A stretch of DNA of 64,000 nt from Actinomadura sp. K4S16 (GCF_008327685.1 NZ_BDDE01000016.1:248001-312000), one strand, 5' to 3'; positions 21,999-30,874 are shown, counted from the stretch's first letter. The notes: generated by a model not told the origin, from the sequence alone. A program made the numbers and translations.

Positions 21999-23752
21999 CC
22001 GGCCTGCCCGAACTCGACCGCACGCCGCTGATCGAGCGGCTCACCCGCTTCGCCAAGGACTTCCCCGGCGACCGCGCCTACACGTTCATGGACTACATGA
22101 CGGACCCGGACGGCATCGCCACCCACGTCACCTGGGGCGAGCTGGACCGGCGCGCCCGCGGCATCGCCGCCGCCATCCGCCGGGCCACCGAACCCGGGAG
22201 GCGGGTCGCGCTGCTCGCCCCGCAGGACCTGCACTACGTCACGTCCTTCCTCGGCGCCATGTACGCCCGCGTCATCGGCGTCCCGCTGTTCTCCCCGGAC
22301 CTGCCCGGCCACGGGGACCGCCTCCTGGCCGTCTACCAGGACGCGGACCCCGACGTCGTGATCACCACGAGCGGGTCGCTGCCGCACGTCCGCGCGTTCC
22401 TCGGGGGCGGGGACGTGCGGCGGCCCGCCGAGGTCATCGTCGCGGACGAGGTGGACGCGGACCTCGACTGGACGCCCGAGCCGATCGACCCGGACGACGT
22501 CGCCTACCTGCAGTACACCTCCGGCTCGACCCGCACCCCGGCGGGCGTGATCATCACGCACGGGAACTTCGCCACGAACGCCGAGCAGCTGTGGCGGACG
22601 TTCGACGGCATCCCGCGCGAGTCGTCCGGGGTGAACTGGCTGCCCGTCTTCCACGACATGGGCCTCGTCACGACCGTCGCGCTGCCGCTGGTCTACGGCA
22701 ACCCGGGCGTGATCATGGACCCGGTGGCGTTCGTCATGCGGCCCGTCCGCTGGCTGGAGCTGCTCAGCGCGCAGACCCACGCGTTCACCGGCGGGCCCAA
22801 CTTCGCCTACGAGTACCTCACCGCGCAGGTCACCGAGGAGGAGAAGGCGAAGCTCGACCTGAGCGGCGTGCAGGTCTTCATGAACGGCGCGGAGCCGATC
22901 CGGGAGAGCACGCTCACCGGGTTCTACGAGGCGTTCAAGGACTGCGGGCTGCGGCCCGAGGCGCAGGTGTGCGCCTACGGGCTGGCCGAGGCGACCGTGT
23001 ACGTGTCGGCGTCGTCCCGGTTCCGGAAGCCGACCCGTGTCGCGTTCGACCACGAGGGGCTGCGCCGGGGGGTGGCCGAACCGTGCGGCGCGGACGCGCC
23101 GGGCGCGATCCAGCTGATCGCCTGCGGGACGTCCTACGGCCAGCACGTGGCCGTCGCCGACCCCGAGACCGGCGTCCGGCTCCCGGACGGCAGGGTCGGG
23201 GAGATCTGGGTGCACGGCCCGAACGTCGCGGCCGGCTACTGGGGGCGCCCCGAGGCCACGAAGGAGACGTTCGAGGCGGAGTTCGCCGACCCCGGCGAGC
23301 TGCCGAGCGGCCCGTGGCTGCGCACCGGGGACCTCGGCGTCCTGCACGGCGGCGAGCTGTTCGTCACCGGCCGGATCAAGGACCTGGTCATCGTGGACGG
23401 GCGCAACCACTACCCGCAGGACATCGAGGTCACCGTCTCCGGCGCGCACAAGGCGATCCGCCGCGAGTACGCCTGCGCGGTGGCCGTCGACACCGGCGAC
23501 ACCGAGGGCCTCGTCGTGGTCGCCGAGCGGAACCGCCGGGTGCCGATCGCGCTGCTCGACCGCGAGGAGGCGGCGCGGGCGGTGCGGGCGGCGGTGAAGC
23601 AGCAGCACGACCTGCGCGTGCACGACTTCGTGCTGATCGAGCCGGGCGGCCTGCCGCGCACCAGCAGCGGGAAGATCGCCCGGTCCGCCTGCCGGCAGGC
23701 CTACCTCGACGGGACACTGCCGGTCGCCGAGGCGGCGCCCCGGCCCGAGTGA
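21995..23752 (+). CDS. Fatty-acyl-AMP ligase (FAAL, FadD32-like)
   Basis: An adenylate-forming enzyme of 585 residues. Motifs are LQYTSGSTRTPAGVIITHGN (P-loop), NWLPVFHDMGL, QVCAYGLAEATV and the hinge GDLGVLHGGELFVTGRIKDLVIVDGRNHYPQDIE, with a C-terminal PRTSSGKIAR Lys. The FHDMGL and GRNHYPQDIE signatures are typical of FAALs rather than fatty-acyl-CoA ligases. FAALs hand acyl-adenylates to an acyl carrier protein or polyketide synthase. No carrier protein or PKS gene is in the window, so the acceptor is unknown. Coupling to the desaturase gene implies that the two act on the same chain. Confidence 0.9.
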   Translation: MTGLPELDRTPLIERLTRFAKDFPGDRAYTFMDYMTDPDGIATHVTWGELDRRARGIAAAIRRATEPGRRVALLAPQDLHYVTSFLGAMYARVIGVPLFSPDLPGHGDRLLAVYQDADPDVVITTSGSLPHVRAFLGGGDVRRPAEVIVADEVDADLDWTPEPIDPDDVAYLQYTSGSTRTPAGVIITHGNFATNAEQLWRTFDGIPRESSGVNWLPVFHDMGLVTTVALPLVYGNPGVIMDPVAFVMRPVRWLELLSAQTHAFTGGPNFAYEYLTAQVTEEEKAKLDLSGVQVFMNGAEPIRESTLTGFYEAFKDCGLRPEAQVCAYGLAEATVYVSASSRFRKPTRVAFDHEGLRRGVAEPCGADAPGAIQLIACGTSYGQHVAVADPETGVRLPDGRVGEIWVHGPNVAAGYWGRPEATKETFEAEFADPGELPSGPWLRTGDLGVLHGGELFVTGRIKDLVIVDGRNHYPQDIEVTVSGAHKAIRREYACAVAVDTGDTEGLVVVAERNRRVPIALLDREEAARAVRAAVKQQHDLRVHDFVLIEPGGLPRTSSGKIARSACRQAYLDGTLPVAEAAPRPE

Positions 23753-23767
23753 GCCCGGTCGGGCCGC

Positions 23768-25012
23768 TCAGGCGTGCTCCCCGTCGGCGCCGCCGCGCAG
23801 CCAGACGGGGAGCAGCAGCATCAGCTCCAGCCGGACCGCCGGGTCCTCGAAGTCGTAGTCGAACAGCTCGTGGAGCTGCGCCAGCCGGTACCGGACGGTC
23901 TGCGGGTGCACGCAAAGCGCCTCCGCCGCGTCGGTCGCGTTGAAGCCGTGCCTGAGGCACTCCAGCAGCGTCTCCGCCAGCCGGGCGCCGCGGGACCTGC
24001 CGAGCGCGGTGAGCGGGGCCAGCCGGCGCCGCGCCGCCGCCTCGGCGAGCGTCCACCCCTCCTGCAGCAGCAGGTCGGGCACGTACCGGTCGGCGTGGAC
24101 GAGCGTGCCGGGGCCCCGCCGGTCGAGGCGCCCGGCCGCCATCGAGTCGAGCGTCCGGTGCGCCCAGTGCAGCGAGACCCCGGCCCGGTCCAGCGGCACG
24201 GACGGCCCGACCGCGCCCGCCCAGCCGCCGAGGGTGGCGGTCAGCCGGTCGGGGCCGCCCGGGCGGTCCGGGTCGGGCATCACCAGGCACGGCCGCCCGC
24301 GGTCGAGGCCGCTCAGCAGGGACGGCGGCAGCCCGGCCGGCCCCTCCCCGCCGCTGCCGGGCCGCGGCTCCAGCACGATCACGGCCAGCCGCTCCGGCAG
24401 CGGCCACCCGGCCAGGACGGCCTGCTCGGCGACGACGTCCCGCGGCGCCGGCGGGTCGGACAGCAGCAGGCTCATCAGCCGGCCGCGGCGCTGCTCCCGC
24501 TCGCCCGCGGCCTTCTCCCGCGCCCGGGCGTAGCCCTGCGCGGCGGCGGACGCCAGCAGGTCCAGGTACGCGAGGTTCGCCTCGGTGAGCGCGATCACCA
24601 GCTCGCTCGGCTTGTTCAGCCGGCCGGCCTCCCGCGACAGGTACCGCCACGCGGTCCTGGACGCGACCCGCATCGCGTTCTGGAGGTGCTCCAGCCCGCG
24701 CCCCTCGACCGCCTCCCCGTACCCGATGTCGAAGTAGACCTGGTGCACCTCCTGCCACGAGGCGTCCGGGTCGGCGATCATCTGGACGAAGTGCCCCATG
24801 CCCTGTGCCGTGGCGAGCCGCATCGCCTCGGTGTAGACGGGGTCGTCCGGCCGCGCGTACTCGGGGACGTGCCGCAGCACGCCCTCCACCATGGAGTCGA
24901 CCAGGTCCGGAAGGTGCGGGCGCATCCACTGCGCCTCTTCGCGCGGTATGTCGCGCCAGGGCTCCCTTGACAGATCGTCGATGCGGGCGGGCCCGTCGTG
25001 CAGCGCCGTCAA
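23768..25012 (-). CDS. PucR/CdaR-type transcriptional regulator
   Basis: The 414-residue protein has an N-terminal helical RsbRD-like sensor region (MRPHLPDLVDSMVEGVLRHVP, FDIGYGEAVEGRGLEHLQNAMRVASRTAWRYL). A middle GGDEF-like segment follows, and a C-terminal PucR HTH (TLLECLRHGFNATDAAEALCVHPQTVRYRLAQLHELF). A GGAGGTGA sits 5-7 bases before TTG 25012, so that TTG is taken as the start; GTG 25069 would add 19 residues with no ribosome-binding site. It converges on the lipase-desaturase-ligase operon with a 15-bp gap and is the closest candidate to control it. The ligand is unknown. Confidence 0.85.
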   Translation of the reverse strand: MTALHDGPARIDDLSREPWRDIPREEAQWMRPHLPDLVDSMVEGVLRHVPEYARPDDPVYTEAMRLATAQGMGHFVQMIADPDASWQEVHQVYFDIGYGEAVEGRGLEHLQNAMRVASRTAWRYLSREAGRLNKPSELVIALTEANLAYLDLLASAAAQGYARAREKAAGEREQRRGRLMSLLLSDPPAPRDVVAEQAVLAGWPLPERLAVIVLEPRPGSGGEGPAGLPPSLLSGLDRGRPCLVMPDPDRPGGPDRLTATLGGWAGAVGPSVPLDRAGVSLHWAHRTLDSMAAGRLDRRGPGTLVHADRYVPDLLLQEGWTLAEAAARRRLAPLTALGRSRGARLAETLLECLRHGFNATDAAEALCVHPQTVRYRLAQLHELFDYDFEDPAVRLELMLLLPVWLRGGADGEHA

Positions 25013-25084
25013 CGTGTCACCTCCGTCAGAGGACACCCGGATCGCCAGGCTAGGGAGCACGCGTCGCACAAGACACTCACCTCG

Positions 25085-25112
25085 GTGACAAGGCCGCCCG
25101 ATTCCTTGTCAC
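25085..25112. promoter_or_regulatory. 9-bp inverted repeat upstream of the PucR/CdaR gene
   Basis: GTGACAAGG (25085-25093) and CCTTGTCAC (25104-25112) form a perfect inverted repeat with a 10-base spacer. It lies between the stop of the EamA gene and the start of the regulator gene, both on the minus strand. It may be an operator for the regulator gene or a weak terminator for the transporter gene. The short arms and long spacer look more like a protein-binding site. Confidence 0.45.
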
Positions 25113-25156
25113 GCCCGGCGGATGCGCCTGGTCGCACCGCACAAGGAGTGGTCCGC

Positions 25157-25999
25157 TCACGCCGCGGCGAGGGTCAGCAGGACGACGGCCGCCCCGGCCC
25201 CGGCGAGCCCCGCGGCCTGCGTCCCCGACAGACGCTCGCGGAGCGCCGTCACGCCGAGCAGCACCGGGACCACCGGGTACAGCGAGGACAGCACGACCGC
25301 GATGACGACGAGCTGCTGCCGGGTCGCGAGGAGGTAGCAGACGAGCGCCACCGCCGCGAGGCCCCCGTTCACCGCCGACCAGAGCCCCACCGTCCCGCTC
25401 GGGAGGCGGCGGCCGGGCGAGCACATCATCGGCGCGATCGCGAGGACGGCCGCGACCCGTCCCGCCGCGACGGGCCAGACCCCGGAGTCCTCGCCCGCCT
25501 GCGCGAGGGCCAGGTACTGGACGCCGATCCCGGCGCCCGCGGCGAGCCCGTTCACGAGGGCCGCGCGGACCCGGCCCCCCTCGTCCGACCGGGACCGGGA
25601 CACCAGCCACAGCGCGGGCACCACGATGGCGATGCCGAGCCAGGCCGCCGCCGTGAGCCGGTCGCCGAGGAACGCGACGCCGACGACGACCGGCAGAGCC
25701 ACCCCGCCGACCGCGCTGACCGGGACGACGATGCTCAGGTTCCCCTTGCTGATGCCCCGGTAGAGGAACACCATCGCGAGGCCCGTCCCGGCACCCGAGA
25801 GCGCGCCCCACGCCAGGTCCCCGGCGGCCACGTCGGGGGACGGGACCGCCGGCGCCGCCGCGACCGAGCACACCAGCCCGCCGGCCTGGCCGAGCAGGGC
25901 GACGGCGACGGGATCGGCGCGCCGCGACAGCAGCCCGCCCCAGACGTCGGCGACGCCGTAGAGCACCGCCGAGGCGAGGGCCAGGAGGACGCCCGTCAT
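25157..25999 (-). CDS. EamA/DMT-family transporter
   Basis: A 280-residue membrane protein with ten spans arranged as two EamA repeats. The first begins MTGVLLALASAVLYGVADVWGGLLS, and the second contains VNGLAAGAGIGVQYLALAQAG and LLATRQQLVVIAVVLSSLYPVVPVLLGVTALRERLSGTQ, the classic end of the second repeat. Drug/metabolite transporters of this kind export amino acids, purines or other small molecules. ATG 25999 is chosen because it overlaps the MarR stop as ATGA, so the pair is one operon under the regulator's palindrome. Confidence 0.85.
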   Translation of the reverse strand: MTGVLLALASAVLYGVADVWGGLLSRRADPVAVALLGQAGGLVCSVAAAPAVPSPDVAAGDLAWGALSGAGTGLAMVFLYRGISKGNLSIVVPVSAVGGVALPVVVGVAFLGDRLTAAAWLGIAIVVPALWLVSRSRSDEGGRVRAALVNGLAAGAGIGVQYLALAQAGEDSGVWPVAAGRVAAVLAIAPMMCSPGRRLPSGTVGLWSAVNGGLAAVALVCYLLATRQQLVVIAVVLSSLYPVVPVLLGVTALRERLSGTQAAGLAGAGAAVVLLTLAAA

Positions 26000-26514
26000 G
26001 CGCGTCCCGCGTCGCGCTCCGCCTGGCCGACCGGGCAGACGCCGCCGCCCGTGCAGCACCCCCGGTCGCAGAGCCGGCAGATGACGTCCGAGTCGCCGAT
26101 CTCCTCGTACAGGCGGGCGAGGAGCTTGGACAGCAGCCCGGTGAGCGCCTCGCGCTCGCCGTCGTCCAGCACGGCGAGCACCCCGGCCAGCGGCGCGTCC
26201 CGCGCGGCGAGCATCCCGCGGACCGCCTCCTCGCCCTCCGGTGTCAGCAGCACCTGGACGGCGCGCCCCCCGGCGGGGCGCCGGTCGACCAGGCCGGCGG
26301 CCTGGAGCCCGTCCACCATGCGCGCGGCGGCGGACTGGGTCAGCCCGACGCGCCGTCCCAGTTCGGTGACGCCGAGGCCGGGCGCGTGCGCCAGCACGAC
26401 CAGCGCCGCCGCGCCGCTCGCGCTCACCCGTCCCGCGCCCGTCGCCCCGGCCAGCACCAGGTCGGTCACCGCCAGCGAGGCGGCGCCCAGCAGGTTCGCC
26501 ACTCTGTCATGCAT
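25996..26514 (-). CDS. MarR-family regulator with Cys-rich tail
   Basis: The 172-residue protein has a winged helix-turn-helix (LGVTELGRRVGLTQSAAARMVDGLQAAGLVDRRPAGGRAVQVLLTPEG, about 48-95). Its C-terminal tail holds five Cys residues (VICRLCDRGCCTGGGVCPVG), perhaps a metal or redox sensor. It overlaps the EamA gene by ATGA and most likely represses that transporter. ATG 26514 lies inside a perfect palindrome, so binding there would block its own transcription or translation. There is little room for a ribosome-binding site, which suggests a leaderless mRNA. Confidence 0.88.
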   Translation of the reverse strand: MHDRVANLLGAASLAVTDLVLAGATGAGRVSASGAAALVVLAHAPGLGVTELGRRVGLTQSAAARMVDGLQAAGLVDRRPAGGRAVQVLLTPEGEEAVRGMLAARDAPLAGVLAVLDDGEREALTGLLSKLLARLYEEIGDSDVICRLCDRGCCTGGGVCPVGQAERDAGRA

Positions 26515-26526
26515 GAGTCATGCATG
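26508..26526. promoter_or_regulatory. Palindromic operator over the MarR start codon
   Basis: CATGCATGAGTCATGCATG is a perfect inverted repeat of 9-bp arms around the central G at 26517. It includes the MarR gene's ATG (26512-26514). MarR proteins bind such near-perfect palindromes at their own promoters. Autorepression of the MarR-EamA operon is the natural reading. Confidence 0.7.
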
Positions 26527-26613
26527 TTAGCAGCCGGTGATCGCGCGGTGCCCGGCCGGGCCCCGTTTGCGTGCCATGCTGGCGGGGTAGCGCTGCATCT
26601 CGGAGGTCGCCTG

Positions 26614-27933
26614 ATGGATCGCGGAGCCGTGCCCGTCGCGGGTGAGGACGAACGGCGGCGGATCGCCCGCACGGACGTGCTGCTCGCCGATCCCCGCCTC
26701 GTGCGCGCGGCCGGACGGCTCGGGCGCGGCGTCGTGAAGGCGGCGGTCGTCGCGGCCCAGCGCCGGGCCCGCGCCGGCGAGATCGCGCCGGAGGCGGTGG
26801 CCGACGCCGCCGTCGCGTCGCTCCCGCCGAGCGCCTCCGGGCTCCGCCCGGTGATCAACGCGACCGGCGTCCTGCTGCACACCAACCTCGGGCGGGCGCC
26901 GCTGTCGGCGGCGGCCCGCGAGGCCGTGGCGGTGGCGTCCGGCGCCACCGACGTCGAACTCGACCTGGAGACCGGCCGCCGTGCCGGGCGGGGCCGCTCG
27001 GTGCTCGCGGCGCTCCTGGAGCGGGTGCCGCAGGCGGAGGCCGCGCACGTCGTCAACAACGGCGCGGCGGCGCTGGTGCTGGCCGCCACCGCGCTCGCGC
27101 CCGGCCGGGAGATCGTCATCAGCCGCGGCGAGATGGTGGAGATCGGCGACGGGTTCCGCATCCCCGAGCTGCTCGCCGCCACCGGCGCGCGGCTGCGCGA
27201 GGTCGGCACCACGAACCGGACCTCGCCGGACGACTACGCGGCGGCCGTCGGCGCGGAGACCGGCTTCATCCTCAAGGTGCACCCCTCGAACTTCCGCATG
27301 ACCGGCTTCACCCGGGGCGCGGACGTCGCGGAGCTGGCCGGGCTCGGGGTGCCGGTCGTCGCCGACATCGGCTCCGGGCTGCTCGCCCCCGAGCCCCTCC
27401 TGCCGGACGAGCCCGACGCCGCGTCCTTGCTCAAGGCGGGCGCCGACCTGGTCACCGCCAGCGGCGACAAGCTGCTCGGCGGGCCGCAGTGCGGACTCCT
27501 CCTCGGCCGGGACGACCTGGTGCGGCGGCTCGCCCGCCACCCGCTCGCGCGGGCGCTGCGGGTCGACAAGCTGACCCTCGCCGCCCTGGAGGCAACCCTC
27601 CGGGGGCCGCGGACCCCGACCTGGGAGGCGCTGCACGCCGGCGCCGGGGCCCTGCGGGAGCGGGCCGAGCGGCTCGCCGCCCGGCTGCGGGACGACGGCG
27701 TGGAGGCCGAGGCCGTCGAGAGCGAGGCGGCGGTCGGCGGCGGCGGCGCGCCCGGCGTCGTCCTGCCGAGCGCGGCCGTGGCGGTCCCCGAGCCGTACGC
27801 GGCGCGGCTGCGCCGGGGGACGCCCGCCGTGATGGGGCGGGTCGAGGACGGGCGGTGCCTGCTCGACCTGCGCTCCGTGGCGCCGGACGAGGACGCCGTC
27901 CTGGCCCGGGCCGTCCGGGCGGCGGCGCGATGA
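26614..27933 (+). CDS. selA: L-seryl-tRNA(Sec) selenium transferase SelA
   Basis: SelA turns Ser-tRNA(Sec) into selenocysteinyl-tRNA(Sec) using selenophosphate and PLP. The 439-residue product shows the family hallmarks: LRPVINATGVLLHTNLGRAPLS, VELDLETGRRAGRG, VNNGAAALVLAA, ISRGEMVEIGDGFRIPE, EVGTTNRT, LKVHPSNFRMTGF and the PLP Lys286 in TASGDKLLGGPQ. Its length is slightly below the usual 460. ATG 26614 follows CGGAGGTC. It heads the selA-selB-selD operon; selB starts within its stop codon (ATGA). The gene is divergent from the MarR operon. Confidence 0.95.
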   Translation: MDRGAVPVAGEDERRRIARTDVLLADPRLVRAAGRLGRGVVKAAVVAAQRRARAGEIAPEAVADAAVASLPPSASGLRPVINATGVLLHTNLGRAPLSAAAREAVAVASGATDVELDLETGRRAGRGRSVLAALLERVPQAEAAHVVNNGAAALVLAATALAPGREIVISRGEMVEIGDGFRIPELLAATGARLREVGTTNRTSPDDYAAAVGAETGFILKVHPSNFRMTGFTRGADVAELAGLGVPVVADIGSGLLAPEPLLPDEPDAASLLKAGADLVTASGDKLLGGPQCGLLLGRDDLVRRLARHPLARALRVDKLTLAALEATLRGPRTPTWEALHAGAGALRERAERLAARLRDDGVEAEAVESEAAVGGGGAPGVVLPSAAVAVPEPYAARLRRGTPAVMGRVEDGRCLLDLRSVAPDEDAVLARAVRAAAR

Positions 27934-29696
27934 CCCACGTCGTCGCGACCGCCGGGCACGTCGACCACGGCAAGTCCACGCTCGTCCGCGCCCTCACCGG
28001 GATGGAGCCCGACCGGCTGGAGGAGGAGCGGCGGCGCGGCCTCACCATCGAGCTCGGCTTCGCCTGGACGAACCTGCCGCGCGGCGACCGCATCGCCTTC
28101 GTGGACGTCCCGGGGCACGAGCGGCTCGTCACCACGATGCTCGCCGGGGTCGGGCCCGTCCCGGCCGTCGTGTTCGTGGTGGCCGCCGACCAGGGCTGGC
28201 AGCGCCAGTCCGAGGAGCACCTGGCGGTGCTGGACGCGCTCGGCGTCCGCCACGGCCTCCTCGTCGTGACGCGCCGCGACCTCACCGACGAGGCGACGGC
28301 CGGCCGGGTGCGCGAGGAGGCGCTCGCCCACCTCGCGGCCACGTCGCTCGGCCGCGTCGAGTCGGTGGCGGTCAGCGGCGCCACCGGTGACGGCCTCGAC
28401 GAGCTGCGCGCGGCCCTGGAGCGGCTCACCGGCACCCTCCCGGCCCCCGACCGGGACGCCGACGTCCGGCTCTGGATCGACCGGGTCTTCACCATCCGCG
28501 GCAGGGGAACCGTCGTGACCGGCACCCTCGGCGCCGGAACGATCAGCGTCGGCGACCGCCTCGCCTTCGGCGACGCCCTTCTGCGCGTGCGCGGGTTGCA
28601 GAGCCTCAAGGAGGACCACCAGGAGATCGGCGCCGTCGCCCGCGTCGCCGTCAACCTGCACGGGAACGCGGGGGAGATGGGCCGGGGCGACGCCCTGCTC
28701 ACCCCCGGGCGCTGGCTCACCGCCGACGTGGTCGACGTCCGGCTGCGCGGTGACGCCGCACCCGATCTGCCGCGCGAGCTGACGCTCCACGTGGGCTCGG
28801 CGGCCGTGCCGGTCCACGTCCGCCCCCTCGGGGACGACACGGCCCGGCTGTCGCTGCGCCGCCCGCTGCCGCTCCGCGTCGGGGACGTCGCCCTGCTGCG
28901 CGACCCCGGGCGGCACCGCGTCCCGGCGGGGGTCACGGTCCTGGACGTCCGCCCCGAGCCGTTCACGCGGCGCGGTGCGGCGGCGGCACGGGCCCGCGTG
29001 CTCGCCGAGATGACCGGACGGCCGGACGGCGCCGAGGAGGTCCGGCGCCGGGGCCTGATCAGGCGCTCGGACCTGGTGGCGATGGGCGTCCCCGTCCCCT
29101 TCGAGCCGGTCGCGGGGGAGTGGCTCGCCGACCCGGCCCTCTGGAAGGACCTGCGCGAGCGCCTCGCGGCGGCCGTCGACGAGCACGCCAAGGCCCACCC
29201 CACCGACCCCGGGCTCCCGGCCGACGCGGCCCGGCGCGCCCTCGGCCTCCCCGACCGCGTCCTCGTCGACGCCCTCGCCGAGGGCCTCGGCAGGCGCGAC
29301 GGCAGGATCTACGGCAGGGCGACCGCGCCCGAACTGCCGCCGCCCGTGCGCGCGGCCGTCGACGCCGTCCGCCGCGATCTGGCCGCGGCCCCGTTCCAGG
29401 CTCCGGACGCGAACCGCCTCGCCGAACTCGGCCTCACCCCGAGGATGCTCGCCGTCGCCGCCGCGACCGGCGAACTCCTCAAGGTCGCCGACGGCGTCGT
29501 CCTGCTCCCCGGCGCCGACGCCCGCGCCGCCGAGCTGCTAGCCGCACTCGGCGGCCCCTTCACCCTGAGCGAGGCGCGCCGCGCCCTCGGCACCACCCGC
29601 CGCGTCGCCGTCCCGCTCCTGGAGTACCTCGACGACAAGGGCTACACGGTCCGAGTAGACGACCTCCGCCGCCGCTGCACCGAAAGGAAGCCATGA
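27930..29696 (+). CDS. selB: Selenocysteine-specific elongation factor SelB
   Basis: SelB delivers Sec-tRNA(Sec) to ribosomes paused at UGA next to a SECIS hairpin. The 588-residue protein has GTPase motifs G1 GHVDHGKST (9-17), G3 DVPGHE and a G4 region reading VVTRRDLT. EF-Tu-like domains 2 and 3 follow (FTIRGRGTVVTGTLGAG). C-terminal winged-helix repeats from about 390 to the end bind the mRNA hairpin, finishing with LLEYLDDKGYTVRVDDLRRR. G4 lacks the usual NKxD; TRRD is a variant seen in some actinobacterial SelB, so this may affect nucleotide selectivity rather than abolish it. ATGA overlaps join it to selA and selD. Confidence 0.94.
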   Translation: MTHVVATAGHVDHGKSTLVRALTGMEPDRLEEERRRGLTIELGFAWTNLPRGDRIAFVDVPGHERLVTTMLAGVGPVPAVVFVVAADQGWQRQSEEHLAVLDALGVRHGLLVVTRRDLTDEATAGRVREEALAHLAATSLGRVESVAVSGATGDGLDELRAALERLTGTLPAPDRDADVRLWIDRVFTIRGRGTVVTGTLGAGTISVGDRLAFGDALLRVRGLQSLKEDHQEIGAVARVAVNLHGNAGEMGRGDALLTPGRWLTADVVDVRLRGDAAPDLPRELTLHVGSAAVPVHVRPLGDDTARLSLRRPLPLRVGDVALLRDPGRHRVPAGVTVLDVRPEPFTRRGAAAARARVLAEMTGRPDGAEEVRRRGLIRRSDLVAMGVPVPFEPVAGEWLADPALWKDLRERLAAAVDEHAKAHPTDPGLPADAARRALGLPDRVLVDALAEGLGRRDGRIYGRATAPELPPPVRAAVDAVRRDLAAAPFQAPDANRLAELGLTPRMLAVAAATGELLKVADGVVLLPGADARAAELLAALGGPFTLSEARRALGTTRRVAVPLLEYLDDKGYTVRVDDLRRRCTERKP

Positions 29697-30694
29697 CCGA
29701 CGCTCCCCCGAAACGGCTCACCCAGTACGCGCATGGCGGCGGGTGCGCCTGCAAGATTCCGCCGGGGGAGTTGGAGGAGGTCGTCGCGGGGCTGGGGGCC
29801 GCGCCCGCCTCGCCCAACGCCGACCTGCTCGTGGGGCTGGAGACCGGGGACGACGCGGCCGTGGTCCGGCTCCAGGACGGCCTCGCCGCCGTCGCCACCG
29901 CCGACTTCTTCACGCCCGTCGTCGACGACCCGTACGACTGGGGGCGCATCGCCGCCGCCAACGCGCTGTCCGACGTCTACGCGATCGGCGGCCGGCCCAT
30001 CGTGGCGGTGAACCTGCTCGCCTGGCCGCGCGAGGTCCTCCCGTTCGACCTGGCGCGCGAGGTCCTGCGCGGGGGGCTCGACATCGCCGTCGAGGCGGGC
30101 TGCCACGTCGGCGGCGGCCACAGCGTGGACGACCCCGAGCCCAAGTACGGCATGGCCGTCACCGGGGTCGCCGACCCCGCACGCCTGCTGCGCAACGACA
30201 CCGGCAAGCCGGGCACGCCGCTCAGCCTCACCAAGCCCCTCGGCCTCGGCGTCCTGAACAACCGGCACAAGGCGACGGGCGAGGTCTTCGCGCACGCCGT
30301 GGAGACCATGGCCGCGCTGAACCGCGACGCGTCCGCCGCCGCGCTGGACGCCGGGATCGTCTGCGCCACCGACGTGACCGGCTTCGGGCTCCTCGGCCAC
30401 CTCTACAAGATGGCCCGCGCGTCCGGGGTGACCGCCGTGGTCGACGCCGCCGCCGTCCCCTACCTCGACGGCGCGCGCGCGTCCCTCCGGGACGGGTACG
30501 TCAGCGGCGGCACCCGCCGCAACCTCGACTGGGTCGCCCCGCACACCGACTTCGGCGCCGTCGGCGCGGACGACCGGCTCCTGCTCGCCGACGCCCAGAC
30601 CTCCGGCGGCCTCCTGCTCGCCGGCGAGATCCCCGGCGCCCAAGTCATAGGCGAACTCATCCCCGCAGCCGACCACCCCCTGATTGTCCGCTGA
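29693..30694 (+). CDS. selD: Selenophosphate synthetase SelD
   Basis: SelD makes selenophosphate from selenide and ATP, the selenium donor for SelA. The 333-residue product has the N-terminal active-site loop HGGGCACKI with Cys18 and Lys21. It is a Cys form, so SelD itself needs no selenocysteine. Other motifs are GDDAAVVRL, ATADFFTPVVDDPYDWGRIAAANALSDVYAIGG and CHVGGGHSVDDPEPKYG. It is the last gene of the selABD operon and overlaps selB by ATGA. It converges on the formate dehydrogenase gene that requires the pathway. An imperfect hairpin (CGCGAC...GTCGCG, 30715-30736) follows. Confidence 0.95.
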   Translation: MTDAPPKRLTQYAHGGGCACKIPPGELEEVVAGLGAAPASPNADLLVGLETGDDAAVVRLQDGLAAVATADFFTPVVDDPYDWGRIAAANALSDVYAIGGRPIVAVNLLAWPREVLPFDLAREVLRGGLDIAVEAGCHVGGGHSVDDPEPKYGMAVTGVADPARLLRNDTGKPGTPLSLTKPLGLGVLNNRHKATGEVFAHAVETMAALNRDASAAALDAGIVCATDVTGFGLLGHLYKMARASGVTAVVDAAAVPYLDGARASLRDGYVSGGTRRNLDWVAPHTDFGAVGADDRLLLADAQTSGGLLLAGEIPGAQVIGELIPAADHPLIVR

Positions 30695-30714
30695 AGCCCG
30701 AGTTTCGAGCACCC

Positions 30715-30874
30715 CGCGACAACCCCTACAGTCGCGATCGCGTCCGAAGGCAGGTTCGAGCTTGCGAGATACCTGATCGCGCAGCGAGCCGCAAGGCGAG
30801 CCGGAGCGATGCCAGCGATCGCCCGCGTTTCTCGACGATGGAGGGCCGCCAGGCCCGAAGGAGGAGAGAAACGC
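30715..30874. terminator. Structured region between selD and fdhA
   Basis: Two structures lie in the 181-bp gap between these convergent genes. CGCGAC (30715-30720) pairs with GTCGCG (30731-30736). GCGTTTCTC (30825-30833) pairs with GAGAAACGC (30866-30874), enclosing GGGCC-GCCA-GGCCC (30843-30856). The second ends two bases from the fdhA stop, so it probably terminates fdhA, and the first may do so for selD. A stable RNA cannot be excluded. No tRNA-like fold with a UCA anticodon was found. Confidence 0.5.
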
